Source: Thermofilum sp. NZ13 (GTDB lineage: Archaea > Thermoproteota > Thermoprotei > Thermofilales > Thermofilaceae). Taken from it: a stretch of DNA of 40,352 nt. Of the stretch, positions 24,430 to 32,774 are shown one piece after another. Numbering within the stretch: position 1 is the first letter of the stretch; each line of letters begins with the position of its first letter. The position numbers were made by a program, and so were the translations under genes. Location of the stretch: assembly GCA_002855745.1 (NCBI GenBank), contig NDWX01000016.1:1-40352 (forward strand), given 5' to 3'. The notes beneath the pieces are model-generated. The model was not told the DNA's origin. It saw only the letters and a list, made by a program, of their open reading frames with translations, and made no database searches.

Positions 24430-26634
24430 CTAGGGTCCGATAAAGTCTTCAATTCTAGGAAGCCGCTTCGGCAACCCCTTGCGTTCCCTTATGGTAAGAG
24501 CGATCTCTTCTAGTTGTGATGCGGGGACAGGGGCCCAGCGGTAGAACTCATAGGCGAAGAAAGCCCTACCTTGCGTTGCTTCGCGCAGCTCATCGGCTAT
24601 GTTGAAGCTTTCAGCCACAGGGAGCTCGGCGAGGACGCGCATGATCATCCCTTTCTCTTCCATTCCTATTATCTTACCTCTATGTCTGTTTAGGACGTTC
24701 AGAACCCCGCTTACGTGAGTTGTCGGCACTTTGACGTCCACTTTCAGTATAGGCTCTAGAAGCGTGGGTTTGGCCGATAGCAAAGTCGCCATTATGCTGT
24801 TCTTTGTGGCTGGCATTATCTGCGCGGGACCTCTATGCGCTGGATCCTCGTGAAGAACAGCGTCAACCAAGACCACCTTTACGCCTCTTACGGGCTCTTG
24901 TGCCAGCGGACCAGCCTCCATAGTCCACCTGAAGCCCTGAATTATTGTGTCCCGCACCTCCCTGAGATACTGTATGCCCGTTGTCTTGTTTACGATTATG
25001 TTGAAGTTCTCGTCGATGTCCCAGATATTTCTAGCTTCATCAGTGTCCCAGCCAGCGTACTCCCTTAGAATAGACGCTCTCTCACGCCAATCCTGGTCTG
25101 GGTAGACCTTACCCTCTTGAAGGAGCTTTATCGTCTCCTCGTTAAGGGGTTCAGCATAGAAGTACAGTTTATTGTGCTTGTTGGGGGATTTACCCTCGAA
25201 CACCTGGCCTTTTTCGCGGATGGTCTCTCTGTAGCGTACTATAGGCGGCGAGGTCACGATGTCGATGCCTGTTCTCTGCTTGAGCTCCCAAAGCGTAATC
25301 TCGAGGTGCAGTGTGCCAACTCCGCTTAGGAGGTACTCGCCCGTTTCTTGGTTGATATACACTTTTAGAGTTGGATCCTCAATAGCGAGCTTTCGAAGAA
25401 TATCAACCAGTTTAGGCAGATCGCTGCTCTTCTTCGGTTCTAGAGCAATCGTTACCACAGGCTCAGCGACATAGGCCAGGTGCTCGAAGGGCACCATAGC
25501 TTCCTTGAACCTTGTGTCTACGACGGTTTCGCCGGCCCTGGCTTTCTCCAGCCCAAGCATAGCAACTATGTTTCCGGCCGAGATCTGGTCGGTTTTCTCT
25601 CGATACGGTCCCATGTATAGACCTACCTGCAGGACTCTAGCGGTATCCTTAGCATTTACAAGGTAAAGTTCTTGCCCCTCTGTCACAGTACCGCTAAAAA
25701 CTCTGCCTGTAGCAACGTGCCCGGCATGCGGGTCTATGGTTATCTTGCTCACCGCAACGACCGTCGGACCGTCCGGGTCGCACTCCAGCATTGCCTTTCC
25801 TATTTCACTATTCAAATCGCCGCGCCAGAGCTTAGGTACCCTGTACCTCTGGGCTTCCCTCGGATTGGGTATATGCTCTACGACCATGTCGAGCAGAGCC
25901 ACGTAGAGCGGGAACTCCTGTGCAAGCTGCTCTTTGTTGTCATGCATGTATGCATCGATTATGTAGTCGAACTTTACCCCCTTCTCTGCAGCTAGGGGTA
26001 CTGTGAGCCCCCACTTGTGCAAAGCGCTACCGAATGCGACCTGGCCCTTCGCGAAATCAACTTTCCATTTATCCCTGAACTCCTTGTCCGCGTAAAGCTC
26101 TATCAGACCGTTAAACTCCTTAACGATTTCTACAAACCGCTGCTGGATTTCCCTAGGCTCTAACCTTAGCTCCTTTATAAGCCTGTCTACTTTGTTTATG
26201 TATAGCAACGGCCTAACGTACTCCTGTAAAGCCTGCCTCACAACGGTCTCGGTCTGTGTCATAACGCCTTCGACAGCATCCACAACTACTATGCCTCCAT
26301 CCATCATTCGAAGGCTCCTAGTAACGTGTCCGGTGAAGTCTACGTGCCCCGGAGTATCTACGAGGTTGATTACATAAGGCTTACCCTGCCACTCGTGGTA
26401 AAGCGACACATTAGCAGCCTTCACTGTCATCTGTCTAAGTTGCTCGATCTCGACGTAATCCAGAGCCAACGCTTGGCCAGCTACCTTGGGGCTCAGGATA
26501 CCAGCGCCCATGAGCAGTGAGTCAGAAGTCGTCGTTTTGCCGTGATCAACATGCGCTAGGGTACCTATATTCCTCACTTGCTCAACGTTCCTCATTATCT
26601 TGATGATATCTGAGACCTGTTTGTAGCGAACCAT
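24430..26634 (-). CDS. fusA: Translation elongation factor EF-2
   Basis: GTPase that moves tRNA and mRNA through the ribosome. It has G1 AHVDHGKTT (about 27-35), the switch region TVKAANVSLYHE, G3 DTPGHVDF, G4 NKVD and domains II-V. The diphthamide histidine lies in HEDPAHRGPAQ near the C-terminus. The 734 residues are the usual archaeal size. The start is ATG 26634 with AGGTG seven bases upstream and a TATA near 26675, so the leader is about 15 bases; ten more codons in the open frame upstream are not used. The stop codon lies against the right end of E2. Confidence 0.97.
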   Translation of the reverse strand: MVRYKQVSDIIKIMRNVEQVRNIGTLAHVDHGKTTTSDSLLMGAGILSPKVAGQALALDYVEIEQLRQMTVKAANVSLYHEWQGKPYVINLVDTPGHVDFTGHVTRSLRMMDGGIVVVDAVEGVMTQTETVVRQALQEYVRPLLYINKVDRLIKELRLEPREIQQRFVEIVKEFNGLIELYADKEFRDKWKVDFAKGQVAFGSALHKWGLTVPLAAEKGVKFDYIIDAYMHDNKEQLAQEFPLYVALLDMVVEHIPNPREAQRYRVPKLWRGDLNSEIGKAMLECDPDGPTVVAVSKITIDPHAGHVATGRVFSGTVTEGQELYLVNAKDTARVLQVGLYMGPYREKTDQISAGNIVAMLGLEKARAGETVVDTRFKEAMVPFEHLAYVAEPVVTIALEPKKSSDLPKLVDILRKLAIEDPTLKVYINQETGEYLLSGVGTLHLEITLWELKQRTGIDIVTSPPIVRYRETIREKGQVFEGKSPNKHNKLYFYAEPLNEETIKLLQEGKVYPDQDWRERASILREYAGWDTDEARNIWDIDENFNIIVNKTTGIQYLREVRDTIIQGFRWTMEAGPLAQEPVRGVKVVLVDAVLHEDPAHRGPAQIMPATKNSIMATLLSAKPTLLEPILKVDVKVPTTHVSGVLNVLNRHRGKIIGMEEKGMIMRVLAELPVAESFNIADELREATQGRAFFAYEFYRWAPVPASQLEEIALTIRERKGLPKRLPRIEDFIGP

Positions 26635-26748
26635 CTCTCCACACCTGTGCCGCTCTTGCAACACAAGTTACGCATATAAGATTTTTCTGACTGCAGGGGG
26701 CCGCGTAGAGCACTCTCCTAGAAGTAATATAAGCGTGAGTGAGCGTGA

Positions 26749-28077
26749 CTAGAGGGGGCCAGCTACTGGGGAGAGAACCGCCGTAAAACTTCTCTCTAAA
26801 CCGTATACCTCTAACGGTCGGGACAGATGCCTGTAAGCCCTAGTGCTCTGAACGTATAGACCAGGCTCCAGTATCCTTGGTAGCTCCTCCCGGTTTTTGG
26901 CAAGAAACTTGCCGCGGAACCCGCACTTGCGGCACCTGTATCCTTTATTCCTCCCGGCGGATTCTAGGCGCGAACCGCATACGGGGCATAACGGGTTCAA
27001 GACACTCTCAATTGGTTTGACTGAGAGCACGTGTAGAAACTCCGCGTTCAACGTTAAAACCCTTCTAGGGATAACTCCTCCTCCGACTTCCACAACATCA
27101 CCCTCTCTGAGCAACCTCGCGACCCTGTTGAGCCTCCCAGTCTCCTTATAGAACATCGAGTCGATGCAACCGCTACCATCGCATACTTCGACCTTGACGT
27201 GCCCTCCCTCGAGAACTAAAGGCCTGCCTTTCACAGTCGCTTCGAGGATTACTGAGTCATAGGGCCTAATCTCCGCCACCCGCTTCTTGAACGCAAGGTG
27301 AGCGTTTGTCGCCTGGTTACTCTTGTACAGGATAAACCCTGTGGCACCAAGGCTCTTGATGCGCCCTTTAAGGTATTTCTCTAGCACTTCAAGCAGGGTC
27401 TCGGCGCTCAGAGACCTAAACCCCATTAGAACAGGGTCAGGACCGCGGGGTGTTACGAGGGACCTGCGCTCGGAGTAATCATACGTAGCGAAAACTGTGG
27501 GTCTGAATCTCCTATCTATCTCTATAATAACCCCTTCATCTAGAACGGTCTTTGGCCCTCTGAAGCTCGGGTCCCTATACACCAGTAGTTCGTAGGTGTA
27601 GTCCCTCAGGGGGTAGGCGCCTATGGCCGCTAGGGCCCCCACAATGCCCCTAGCCTTCCCGAGCCGAAAAACCATGACATCTAACACCCCGCTAGCAACA
27701 AGTTCCTCGACGTAGCTACGTGGGACCAGGCTCGTCAACGCGGCCCGGTACAGTTCTCGTAGGGTGTCGGTAACCCCTCCTTTCAACAGGGCAAAGCCGG
27801 GCGAAGTTTTACCGTGATGCTCCGAGCGCCTCAAAACAAACTCTTCAACAGTATCTACAATTTCTGGAATTTTATCTTCAGGCACGTCGAGGTGGATAGA
27901 TATCGCAGCATTCCCTCTCGTTTTGAAAGGTATGTTAGGGTTTAAACGCACCAGATAAGGGAAATCCAGAAACCTGTAGCCTCTCCTCTGGAACTCAACC
28001 ACTAGCTCATAACCCAGATAGGTGGTGCAAAAACCCTCCGGTGAGTCTGTGTCATCCACTCCGATGTGGAGTTCCAT
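26749..28077 (-). CDS. tiaS: tRNA(Ile2) 2-agmatinylcytidine synthetase TiaS
   Basis: Modifies cytidine 34 of tRNA-Ile(CAU) with agmatine, using ATP, so that the tRNA reads AUA; it is found only in archaea. The 442 residues start with the diagnostic IGVDDTDSPEGFCTTYLG at about 5-22. A ferredoxin-like middle region holds the ATP-binding kinase part. An OB-fold at about 285-345 and a zinc ribbon CPVCG...CRKCG (about 373-394) follow. The ATG at 28077 lies just after the uL6 gene, 30 bases away. Its promoter may lie in the repeated TGAAGTCATAAAAA that spans the uL6 stop. Confidence 0.94.
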   Translation of the reverse strand: MELHIGVDDTDSPEGFCTTYLGYELVVEFQRRGYRFLDFPYLVRLNPNIPFKTRGNAAISIHLDVPEDKIPEIVDTVEEFVLRRSEHHGKTSPGFALLKGGVTDTLRELYRAALTSLVPRSYVEELVASGVLDVMVFRLGKARGIVGALAAIGAYPLRDYTYELLVYRDPSFRGPKTVLDEGVIIEIDRRFRPTVFATYDYSERRSLVTPRGPDPVLMGFRSLSAETLLEVLEKYLKGRIKSLGATGFILYKSNQATNAHLAFKKRVAEIRPYDSVILEATVKGRPLVLEGGHVKVEVCDGSGCIDSMFYKETGRLNRVARLLREGDVVEVGGGVIPRRVLTLNAEFLHVLSVKPIESVLNPLCPVCGSRLESAGRNKGYRCRKCGFRGKFLAKNREELPRILEPGLYVQSTRAYRHLSRPLEVYGLERSFTAVLSPVAGPL

Positions 28078-28090
28078 GAACTATTCCTTA

Positions 28091-28118
28091 TTTTTATGAC
28101 TTCATTTTTATGACTTCA
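28091..28118. repeat. 14-base tandem repeat at the uL6 stop codon
   Basis: Two exact adjacent copies (28091-28104 and 28105-28118), reading TGAAGTCATAAAAA on the minus strand. One copy contains the last codons and TAA of uL6; the other duplicates them in the gap before tiaS. Both contain an A/T-rich stretch that could act as the tiaS TATA box. Confidence 0.85.
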
Positions 28119-28689
28119 GATACTCAACGGCGTAGAGATATATGCCGTCGAGCACACCGGGGCCTGTGCCCTCACGCCCGTGCGGGCTGGGTCTCCTATC
28201 TCCAGTTAGCTGCGTCGCATGGTGTATATTGGCCGCAGTTTGGGCGACAGCCTCCTTGTCCACACCCTCAATGATAACGTCCTCTTTCTCCACCTTCACT
28301 TTAACTCCAGGTAGGATTTCAGCGTACCTCTTGCCCCTCTCGCCCAGGAAGTTTTCGATCATCACTTTGTCTTTGTCGACCTTAAGCGTCATTGGGAAGT
28401 GAGCATAGACGACCTTCATCTTATACCGGAAACCCTTAGTTACTCCTATTATCATGTTGTTTATGTGAGACGCTATGGTTTTTACAAGCGAGTATTCACG
28501 CTTGTTTGCCAGGTAAGCCTCAACCTTAATGAAGCCATCCTCAATGGACAGTTCTATCTTCTTCGCGAAGCTGAAGTCGCGCTCAACCTTACCGAGAGGA
28601 CCCTCAACGCTTACCTTCTTGCCCTCTAGCTGCACCTTCACGTTCTCTGGAATCTTAACTCTCTCTTCGACGTGGAATACCCTAACCAT
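28108..28689 (-). CDS. rpl6: Ribosomal protein uL6
   Basis: Large-subunit protein near the sarcin-ricin loop. The 193 residues contain two L6 repeats: KIPENVKVQLEGKKVSVEGPLG at the start, and a second half from about residue 95 with the NFLGERG and HHATQLTGDRRPSPHGREG segments. The C-terminus GVLDGIYL is typical of archaeal L6. The ATG at 28689 has GAGGG 5 bases upstream and GTTTATAG about 37 bases upstream. It stands apart from the spc-type ribosomal operon where it sits in most archaea. Confidence 0.95.
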   Translation of the reverse strand: MVRVFHVEERVKIPENVKVQLEGKKVSVEGPLGKVERDFSFAKKIELSIEDGFIKVEAYLANKREYSLVKTIASHINNMIIGVTKGFRYKMKVVYAHFPMTLKVDKDKVMIENFLGERGKRYAEILPGVKVKVEKEDVIIEGVDKEAVAQTAANIHHATQLTGDRRPSPHGREGTGPGVLDGIYLYAVEYLKS

Positions 28690-28819
28690 TTTTACCCTCT
28701 TCTCGTAGAGGGGGCTAGTCTATAAACATTTTTCTCCAATAGACAAGAGGCAGGAAAAAATATAGGCTGAAAATGCGATAACGAGGAAAACTGAGAACGA
28801 TGGTGGGATATCTGGAAAG

Positions 28820-28904
28820 TGCGGGGGCCGGGATTCGAACCCGGGCAGGCCGACGCCAGCGGAGCCTGAGTCCGCCCCCTTTGACCTAGCTCGGGCACCC
28901 CCGC
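28820..28904 (-). tRNA. tRNA-Leu (anticodon CAG)
   Basis: A cloverleaf on the minus strand: acceptor GCGGGGG (from 28904) pairs with CCCCCGC ending at 28821, and the discriminator at 28820 is A. The D arm begins TGCCCGAGC. The anticodon stem GCGGA/TCCGC closes loop CTCAGGC, giving anticodon CAG. A long class II variable arm and the T arm CCGGG-TTCGAAT-CCCGG complete it. The long variable arm and discriminator A are leucine features. No intron, and CCA is not encoded. Confidence 0.96.
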
Positions 28905-28928
28905 TCCTACTCTTTCTGCCAAAGACAG

Positions 28929-28937
28929 AATATTAAC
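28929..28937 (-). promoter_or_regulatory. TATA box of tRNA-Leu
   Basis: Minus-strand GTTAATATT, about 29 bases before the first tRNA base. Confidence 0.55.
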
Positions 28938-29017
28938 TTTTCCGCGTCCTTGGATAAAAGGGGAAACGAGCACGACTATCGTAGGAAAGGATTTTACTCA
29001 TAATCAGGGAAAAATCC

Positions 29018-29401
29018 TTATTTCTTAAAAGCTATCACTGATATCTCCACTAGGGCTCCTCGAGGTAGATCCGCAACTTGAACCGTCACTCTCGCTGGAG
29101 GCTCTCTTTGAAAGTACTGGGAGTATACCTCGTTAAATTCGTTGAAGAGTCTGATGTCCTTGAGGAAAACAGTAGCATAGACGACATCCTCCATCGTGAG
29201 TCCCGATTCTTCTAGTATAGCCTTTATGTTCTCCAGGACGCGCTTCGTTTGTTCCTTTATTCCCCCTTCGACGATGCTGCCCGTCTGCGGGTCTATGGGT
29301 ATCTGCCCCGAGACAAAAACAAACCCTGCCGCTTCGACAGCTTGACTGTAAGGCCCGATGGGTTTCGGAGCATTGGGAGTGAAGAGTATTCGTTTTGTCA
29401 T
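29018..29401 (-). CDS. ridA: RidA-family enamine/imine deaminase
   Basis: Hydrolyses reactive 2-aminoacrylate or 2-aminocrotonate to the keto acid, protecting PLP enzymes. The 127 residues show the family pattern: APKPIGPYSQAVEAAG (about 11-26), VSGQIPIDPQTG (about 30-41), FLKDI, and a late PPARVTVQVADLPRGALVEI with the substrate-binding Arg. The ATG (29399-29401) directly abuts the stop of the threonine dehydratase gene with no base between, so translation is coupled. The dehydratase makes exactly the compound RidA removes. Confidence 0.95.
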   Translation of the reverse strand: MTKRILFTPNAPKPIGPYSQAVEAAGFVFVSGQIPIDPQTGSIVEGGIKEQTKRVLENIKAILEESGLTMEDVVYATVFLKDIRLFNEFNEVYSQYFQREPPARVTVQVADLPRGALVEISVIAFKK

Positions 29402-30625
29402 TCAGGCCACCTCTTCAAAGTTCAAGCCGAGCTCTTTTAGTTTTACTAAAAGCAGGTTCACGGACTCCTTCGAGGGGACTTCCAATCCGAGCGTTACCTG
29501 CGCCATTCCCGGTATAACCAGAGGATTCACGCGTTCATGGTCGATGGACACGATGTTAAGTCCAAGCTCCGCGATGACGTCAACCACTTTCTTCAACTGG
29601 CCTGGCCTGTCAGGAAGCATGCCTCTAATCCTGACCTGCCTACCTTCTATGAAAAGAACCTGGTTAACTATCCTTGATAGCATCGACGGATCAATGTTGC
29701 CCCCTGAGACCACGGCAACCACACGCTTCCCTTTAGCCTCTACAGCCCCTGAGAGCAGCGCGGCTACGGAAAGAGCCCCAGCTGGTTCGGCAACAGTTTT
29801 CGCGCGCTCAAGAAGGATGAAAACAGCTCTAGCTATGTCCTTATCGTCCACCAGAACAACATCATCCACGGTCTCTTCCATTATCCTCAGTGTGGTTTCT
29901 CCGGGTCTTTTTACAATAACCCCGTCCGCAATGCTCCAAACATTAGGTGTCTCGACGAGTTTCCTCTGCTTAAAGGAGAGGTACATCGCCGGCGCCCCGG
30001 AAGGCTGCACACCAATAACCTTTATTCGCTCGTTGAGTTTCTTCAGGGCCACAGCTATACCCGAGATAAGGCCCCCGCCTTCCACAGGAACCAAGACAAC
30101 ATCCACGTTCGGCGCATCTTCAAAAATCTCGACGCCTATGGTTCCCTGTCCAGCTATTATATCCAGGTCGTCGAAGGGGTGTATCAGGGGCGCTTTCTGC
30201 TCTTCTGCGAATTCTACAGCCTTCTTGTAAGCGTCGTCATACGTCTCCCCGTATAGGATAACCTGGGCGCCGTAACTTCGAGTAGCATTAACTTTGTAGA
30301 AAGGTGTGTAGCGAGGCATAAATATCGTCGCGTCTACCCCCAGTAACGACGCTGAGTATGCAACGCCTTGCGCATGGTTTCCCGAGCTGGCGGCCACTAC
30401 TCGCGTGACGCCTTCAGCCCTCTTTAACTTGCTTATCTTGTAGTAAGCCCCTCTCACCTTGAAAGCACCTGTCTTTTGAAGATTCTCAAGCTTCAGGAAG
30501 ACCTCTGCCTTAGTGATGTCGCCCAGAGTCCTACTAGGAAGAAGATGTGTTCGGTGAATTACGGGACCCAGCACCTCTCGCGCTTCCTTTATCCTCGAAC
30601 TAACCTCGTTCAACAGTGGCTTCAT
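29402..30625 (-). CDS. ilvA: Threonine dehydratase with C-terminal ACT domain
   Basis: PLP enzyme that deaminates threonine to 2-oxobutanoate, the entry to isoleucine synthesis or threonine catabolism. The PLP lysine is Lys56 in KTGAFKVRGA. ASSGNHAQGVA (about 79-89) and the glycine phosphate loop PVEGGGL follow. The last 80 residues (GMLPDRPGQLKKVVDVIAELGLN...) form an ACT domain for effector binding. The length of 407 matches the single-ACT type. ATG 30625 is about 26 bases from the TATA box. A perfect inverted repeat (30645-30665) overlies that TATA. It forms an operon with ridA. Confidence 0.95.
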   Translation of the reverse strand: MKPLLNEVSSRIKEAREVLGPVIHRTHLLPSRTLGDITKAEVFLKLENLQKTGAFKVRGAYYKISKLKRAEGVTRVVAASSGNHAQGVAYSASLLGVDATIFMPRYTPFYKVNATRSYGAQVILYGETYDDAYKKAVEFAEEQKAPLIHPFDDLDIIAGQGTIGVEIFEDAPNVDVVLVPVEGGGLISGIAVALKKLNERIKVIGVQPSGAPAMYLSFKQRKLVETPNVWSIADGVIVKRPGETTLRIMEETVDDVVLVDDKDIARAVFILLERAKTVAEPAGALSVAALLSGAVEAKGKRVVAVVSGGNIDPSMLSRIVNQVLFIEGRQVRIRGMLPDRPGQLKKVVDVIAELGLNIVSIDHERVNPLVIPGMAQVTLGLEVPSKESVNLLLVKLKELGLNFEEVA

Positions 30626-30644
30626 CAAGTAATAATGTTTTGAT

Positions 30645-30665
30645 TGATAAATAAAGCTTTTATCA
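30645..30665. promoter_or_regulatory. Operator candidate over the ilvA promoter
   Basis: TGATAAA-TAAAGCT-TTTATCA, two perfect 7-base arms with a 7-base spacer, covering the TATA region of ilvA-ridA. The position fits a repressor that blocks TBP; archaeal Lrp/AsnC proteins bind similar A/T-rich dyads. Confidence 0.5.
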
Positions 30666-30672
30666 GTAAAAG

Positions 30673-31578
30673 CTAAATTTCCTTAATACTCTCGAGCACC
30701 TTCTCCGCCCTCCGCGAAAGCTCCCACCTGTTCCTGAGACCGTCTACGCCCGGCTTTTCGATTAGGTACGACACCGCGGCGGCCGCGTAGCTCGCCGCAT
30801 CCTTAATGTCCCCGGAGCGTTGATACTCGATTGCGAAAACTGTGGTGAAAACGTCTCCTGCTCCAGTCCTGTCTACAACGCGATTTGTCTCGGCTGGAGG
30901 CACGAAGAGCACCTTCTCCTTGGTCGCCACGTAACCGCCGTCAGCACCCATTGTGACCAACGCTATGGCTGCGCCTTCATCAACAATTTTCCTCGCAAGC
31001 TGCTGGGATGGGGCGTCTCCGAAGAGAGCCTTTGCTTCACTGACTTCCGCATGAACAATGTTCGAGAGCGATATTACGAGTAACGCCTCCCTCGAGAAGG
31101 ATAAGTAAACTCTCCTGTCGGGACCGACCCGCCTCAAGTAGCCCTGAAGGTCGCTTACCACAAGTGACGCTCGCTCGGAGATCTCCTGGATCACACTTGG
31201 TGCAACTTCCCCTACGAGAGCCCCTATGACTGCTATAGACCCCCTAATTTTCTCTAATGGCACATCGCTTGAGAGAATATCTTCACACCTCGAGAGCAGG
31301 TACAGTGTTCTCTCAGAGTCTTCGTAGACGAGCTTGAACTTCGTGGTAGGAAGATCCTTTGACACTGAGATGTACGTTGTGTCGACGCCGCTTCTTGCGA
31401 GGAAAAGCAGGTACTCGTCCGGAAAATCCAGGCCTATCTTAGATATAATGTAAGGCTTCGCTCTGTGCCTGAGGGCAGCTATGGCACCGTAGGTCACAGT
31501 GCCCCCAAGGCTCCGCCTAACGTTCCCTCGAACTACCAGCACGTCCACGACTAAATGCCCGAGCAAGAATACGTCCAT
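30673..31578 (-). CDS. PfkB-family carbohydrate or nucleoside kinase
   Basis: Ribokinase-fold enzyme that phosphorylates a sugar or nucleoside with ATP; the substrate cannot be told from the sequence. The 301 residues have the N-terminal glycine pair region SLGGTVTYGA (about 23-32). The C-terminal PfkB signature DRTGAGDVF (about 237-245) holds the catalytic Asp. The ATG at 31578 has GTGGAG 5 bases upstream and TTTAAA near 31611. It lies behind ilvA in the same direction with a separate promoter. Confidence 0.85.
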   Translation of the reverse strand: MDVFLLGHLVVDVLVVRGNVRRSLGGTVTYGAIAALRHRAKPYIISKIGLDFPDEYLLFLARSGVDTTYISVSKDLPTTKFKLVYEDSERTLYLLSRCEDILSSDVPLEKIRGSIAVIGALVGEVAPSVIQEISERASLVVSDLQGYLRRVGPDRRVYLSFSREALLVISLSNIVHAEVSEAKALFGDAPSQQLARKIVDEGAAIALVTMGADGGYVATKEKVLFVPPAETNRVVDRTGAGDVFTTVFAIEYQRSGDIKDAASYAAAAVSYLIEKPGVDGLRNRWELSRRAEKVLESIKEI

Positions 31579-31728
31579 AGCGACTCCACGGTTTAGCTGT
31601 CAATGATACTTTAAATGTTTGCTTAGGTTTCGTTGGGCGTGAAAGTTCAGGCTTACTTAGCCATTTCTTAAACGCAGCACTGAGGATGAGCCACAATCGA
31701 TATATCTCATCTCTGTTTGTTCTGAAGC

Positions 31729-32757
31729 GTGGAAGGAGCGGCAACGGTGAATCCCCTCGATTTGCTGGTTGAGTATGGTAAGCGAGTTGACCCGGTCATG
31801 GAGAAGTACCTTCTGAGGAATGCTCACCCTGACTTCGCGGAAGCTGTGTTGTATCCGATTAAAATGGGTGGCAAGAGAGTCCGCCCAGCCCTCACGCTTC
31901 TTTCAGCTCTAGCCGTCGGAGGTAACGCTGAGGAGGCGTACCCTGCAGCAGCCGGTGTTGAGCTCGCACATAATTACTCGCTGATCCTCGACGACATTAT
32001 CGACCACAGCGAGGTTAGAAGAGGTATGCCAACGGTGTGGAAGAAGTACGGCCTTAGCACTGCTATACTCGTTGCAGTTCACTATAGGGAAAGCATTTCA
32101 GAGGCGCTTAACGATACCAGGGATCCGGAGGCTTTCCACGAGGAAATGGCGCGAGTCATAAAACTGCTCACAGACGGGGAGCGCTTGGACATACTTTTCG
32201 AGCAAGCTGGAAGAGAAGATGAGCCGTATGTTCTCAGTAAGCGCTACCGCAAGCTGAAATTAGAGGAGTATCTTGAAATGGTTGAGAAGAAAACAGGTGC
32301 GCTCATCGAGGCGTCCTGTTTCTTCGGAGGCCTATCGGTTGAGGGCGTCGACGACGAGGCTCTAACCGCTTTGCGAAGCTACGGTAAAAACGTTGGCATA
32401 GCTTTCCAAATCAGTGACGATATCATAGACATCTTCGGGGAGGAGGGAAAGACCGGTAAAAAGGTCGGCGGCGACATCAAGGAACATAAGCTTGGAAACG
32501 TCGTCGTACTACTAGCACTCGAGGAGCTCGGGGAGGATAGCGTTCTGAGCCAAGTCCTAAGAAAAAACGAGGTATCCTGGGAAGAGGTGTCCGCGGCTAT
32601 AAACGAAATTAAAAAGACTAACGCTTATCGTAGGGCTGATAGTTTAAGGAAGAGCTACGTAGATGCAGCTTTGAAGGCGCTCGAAAAGCTTCCAGATAGT
32701 CCTTATAGGCGAATGCTCGAGAGCCTGGCAATATTCATTGAAAGACGCGAGTTCTGA
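31729..32757 (+). CDS. Geranylgeranyl/polyprenyl diphosphate synthase
   Basis: Condenses isopentenyl diphosphate with allylic diphosphates to make the C20-C25 chains of archaeal ether lipids. It has KMGGKRVRPAL (about 46-56), the first Asp-rich motif DDIIDHSEVRRG (about 88-99) and the second motif ISDDIIDIFGE (about 230-240), with GDIKEHKLGN after it. The 342 residues are in the normal range. GTG 31729 is 26 bases from the TATA box (31699-31706). GTG 31747, with AGGAG upstream, is a real alternative and starts at NPLDLLVEYGKRV. The next gene, isopentenyl phosphate kinase, is 17 bases downstream. Confidence 0.93.
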   Translation: MEGAATVNPLDLLVEYGKRVDPVMEKYLLRNAHPDFAEAVLYPIKMGGKRVRPALTLLSALAVGGNAEEAYPAAAGVELAHNYSLILDDIIDHSEVRRGMPTVWKKYGLSTAILVAVHYRESISEALNDTRDPEAFHEEMARVIKLLTDGERLDILFEQAGREDEPYVLSKRYRKLKLEEYLEMVEKKTGALIEASCFFGGLSVEGVDDEALTALRSYGKNVGIAFQISDDIIDIFGEEGKTGKKVGGDIKEHKLGNVVVLLALEELGEDSVLSQVLRKNEVSWEEVSAAINEIKKTNAYRRADSLRKSYVDAALKALEKLPDSPYRRMLESLAIFIERREF

Positions 32758-32774
32758 CTCCGCGGTGGCGCTCT

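Larger units (their letters stand above)
28690..29017. other. Intergenic region with uL6 promoter and tRNA-Leu
   Basis: The stretch holds the uL6 promoter (TATA about 28722-28729, minus strand), the tRNA-Leu gene and its own promoter (28929-28937). The remaining bases 28730-28819 and 28940-29017 are A/T-rich; I see no gene or RNA motif in them. Confidence 0.6.

Noticed and set aside
31595-31728. Possible C/D box sRNA (AATGATA near 31602, CTGA-GGATGA near 31682)
   Set aside because: The C box is off-consensus, the D box spacing is far too long, and the region is explained by the promoters of the divergent kinase and prenyl synthase genes.
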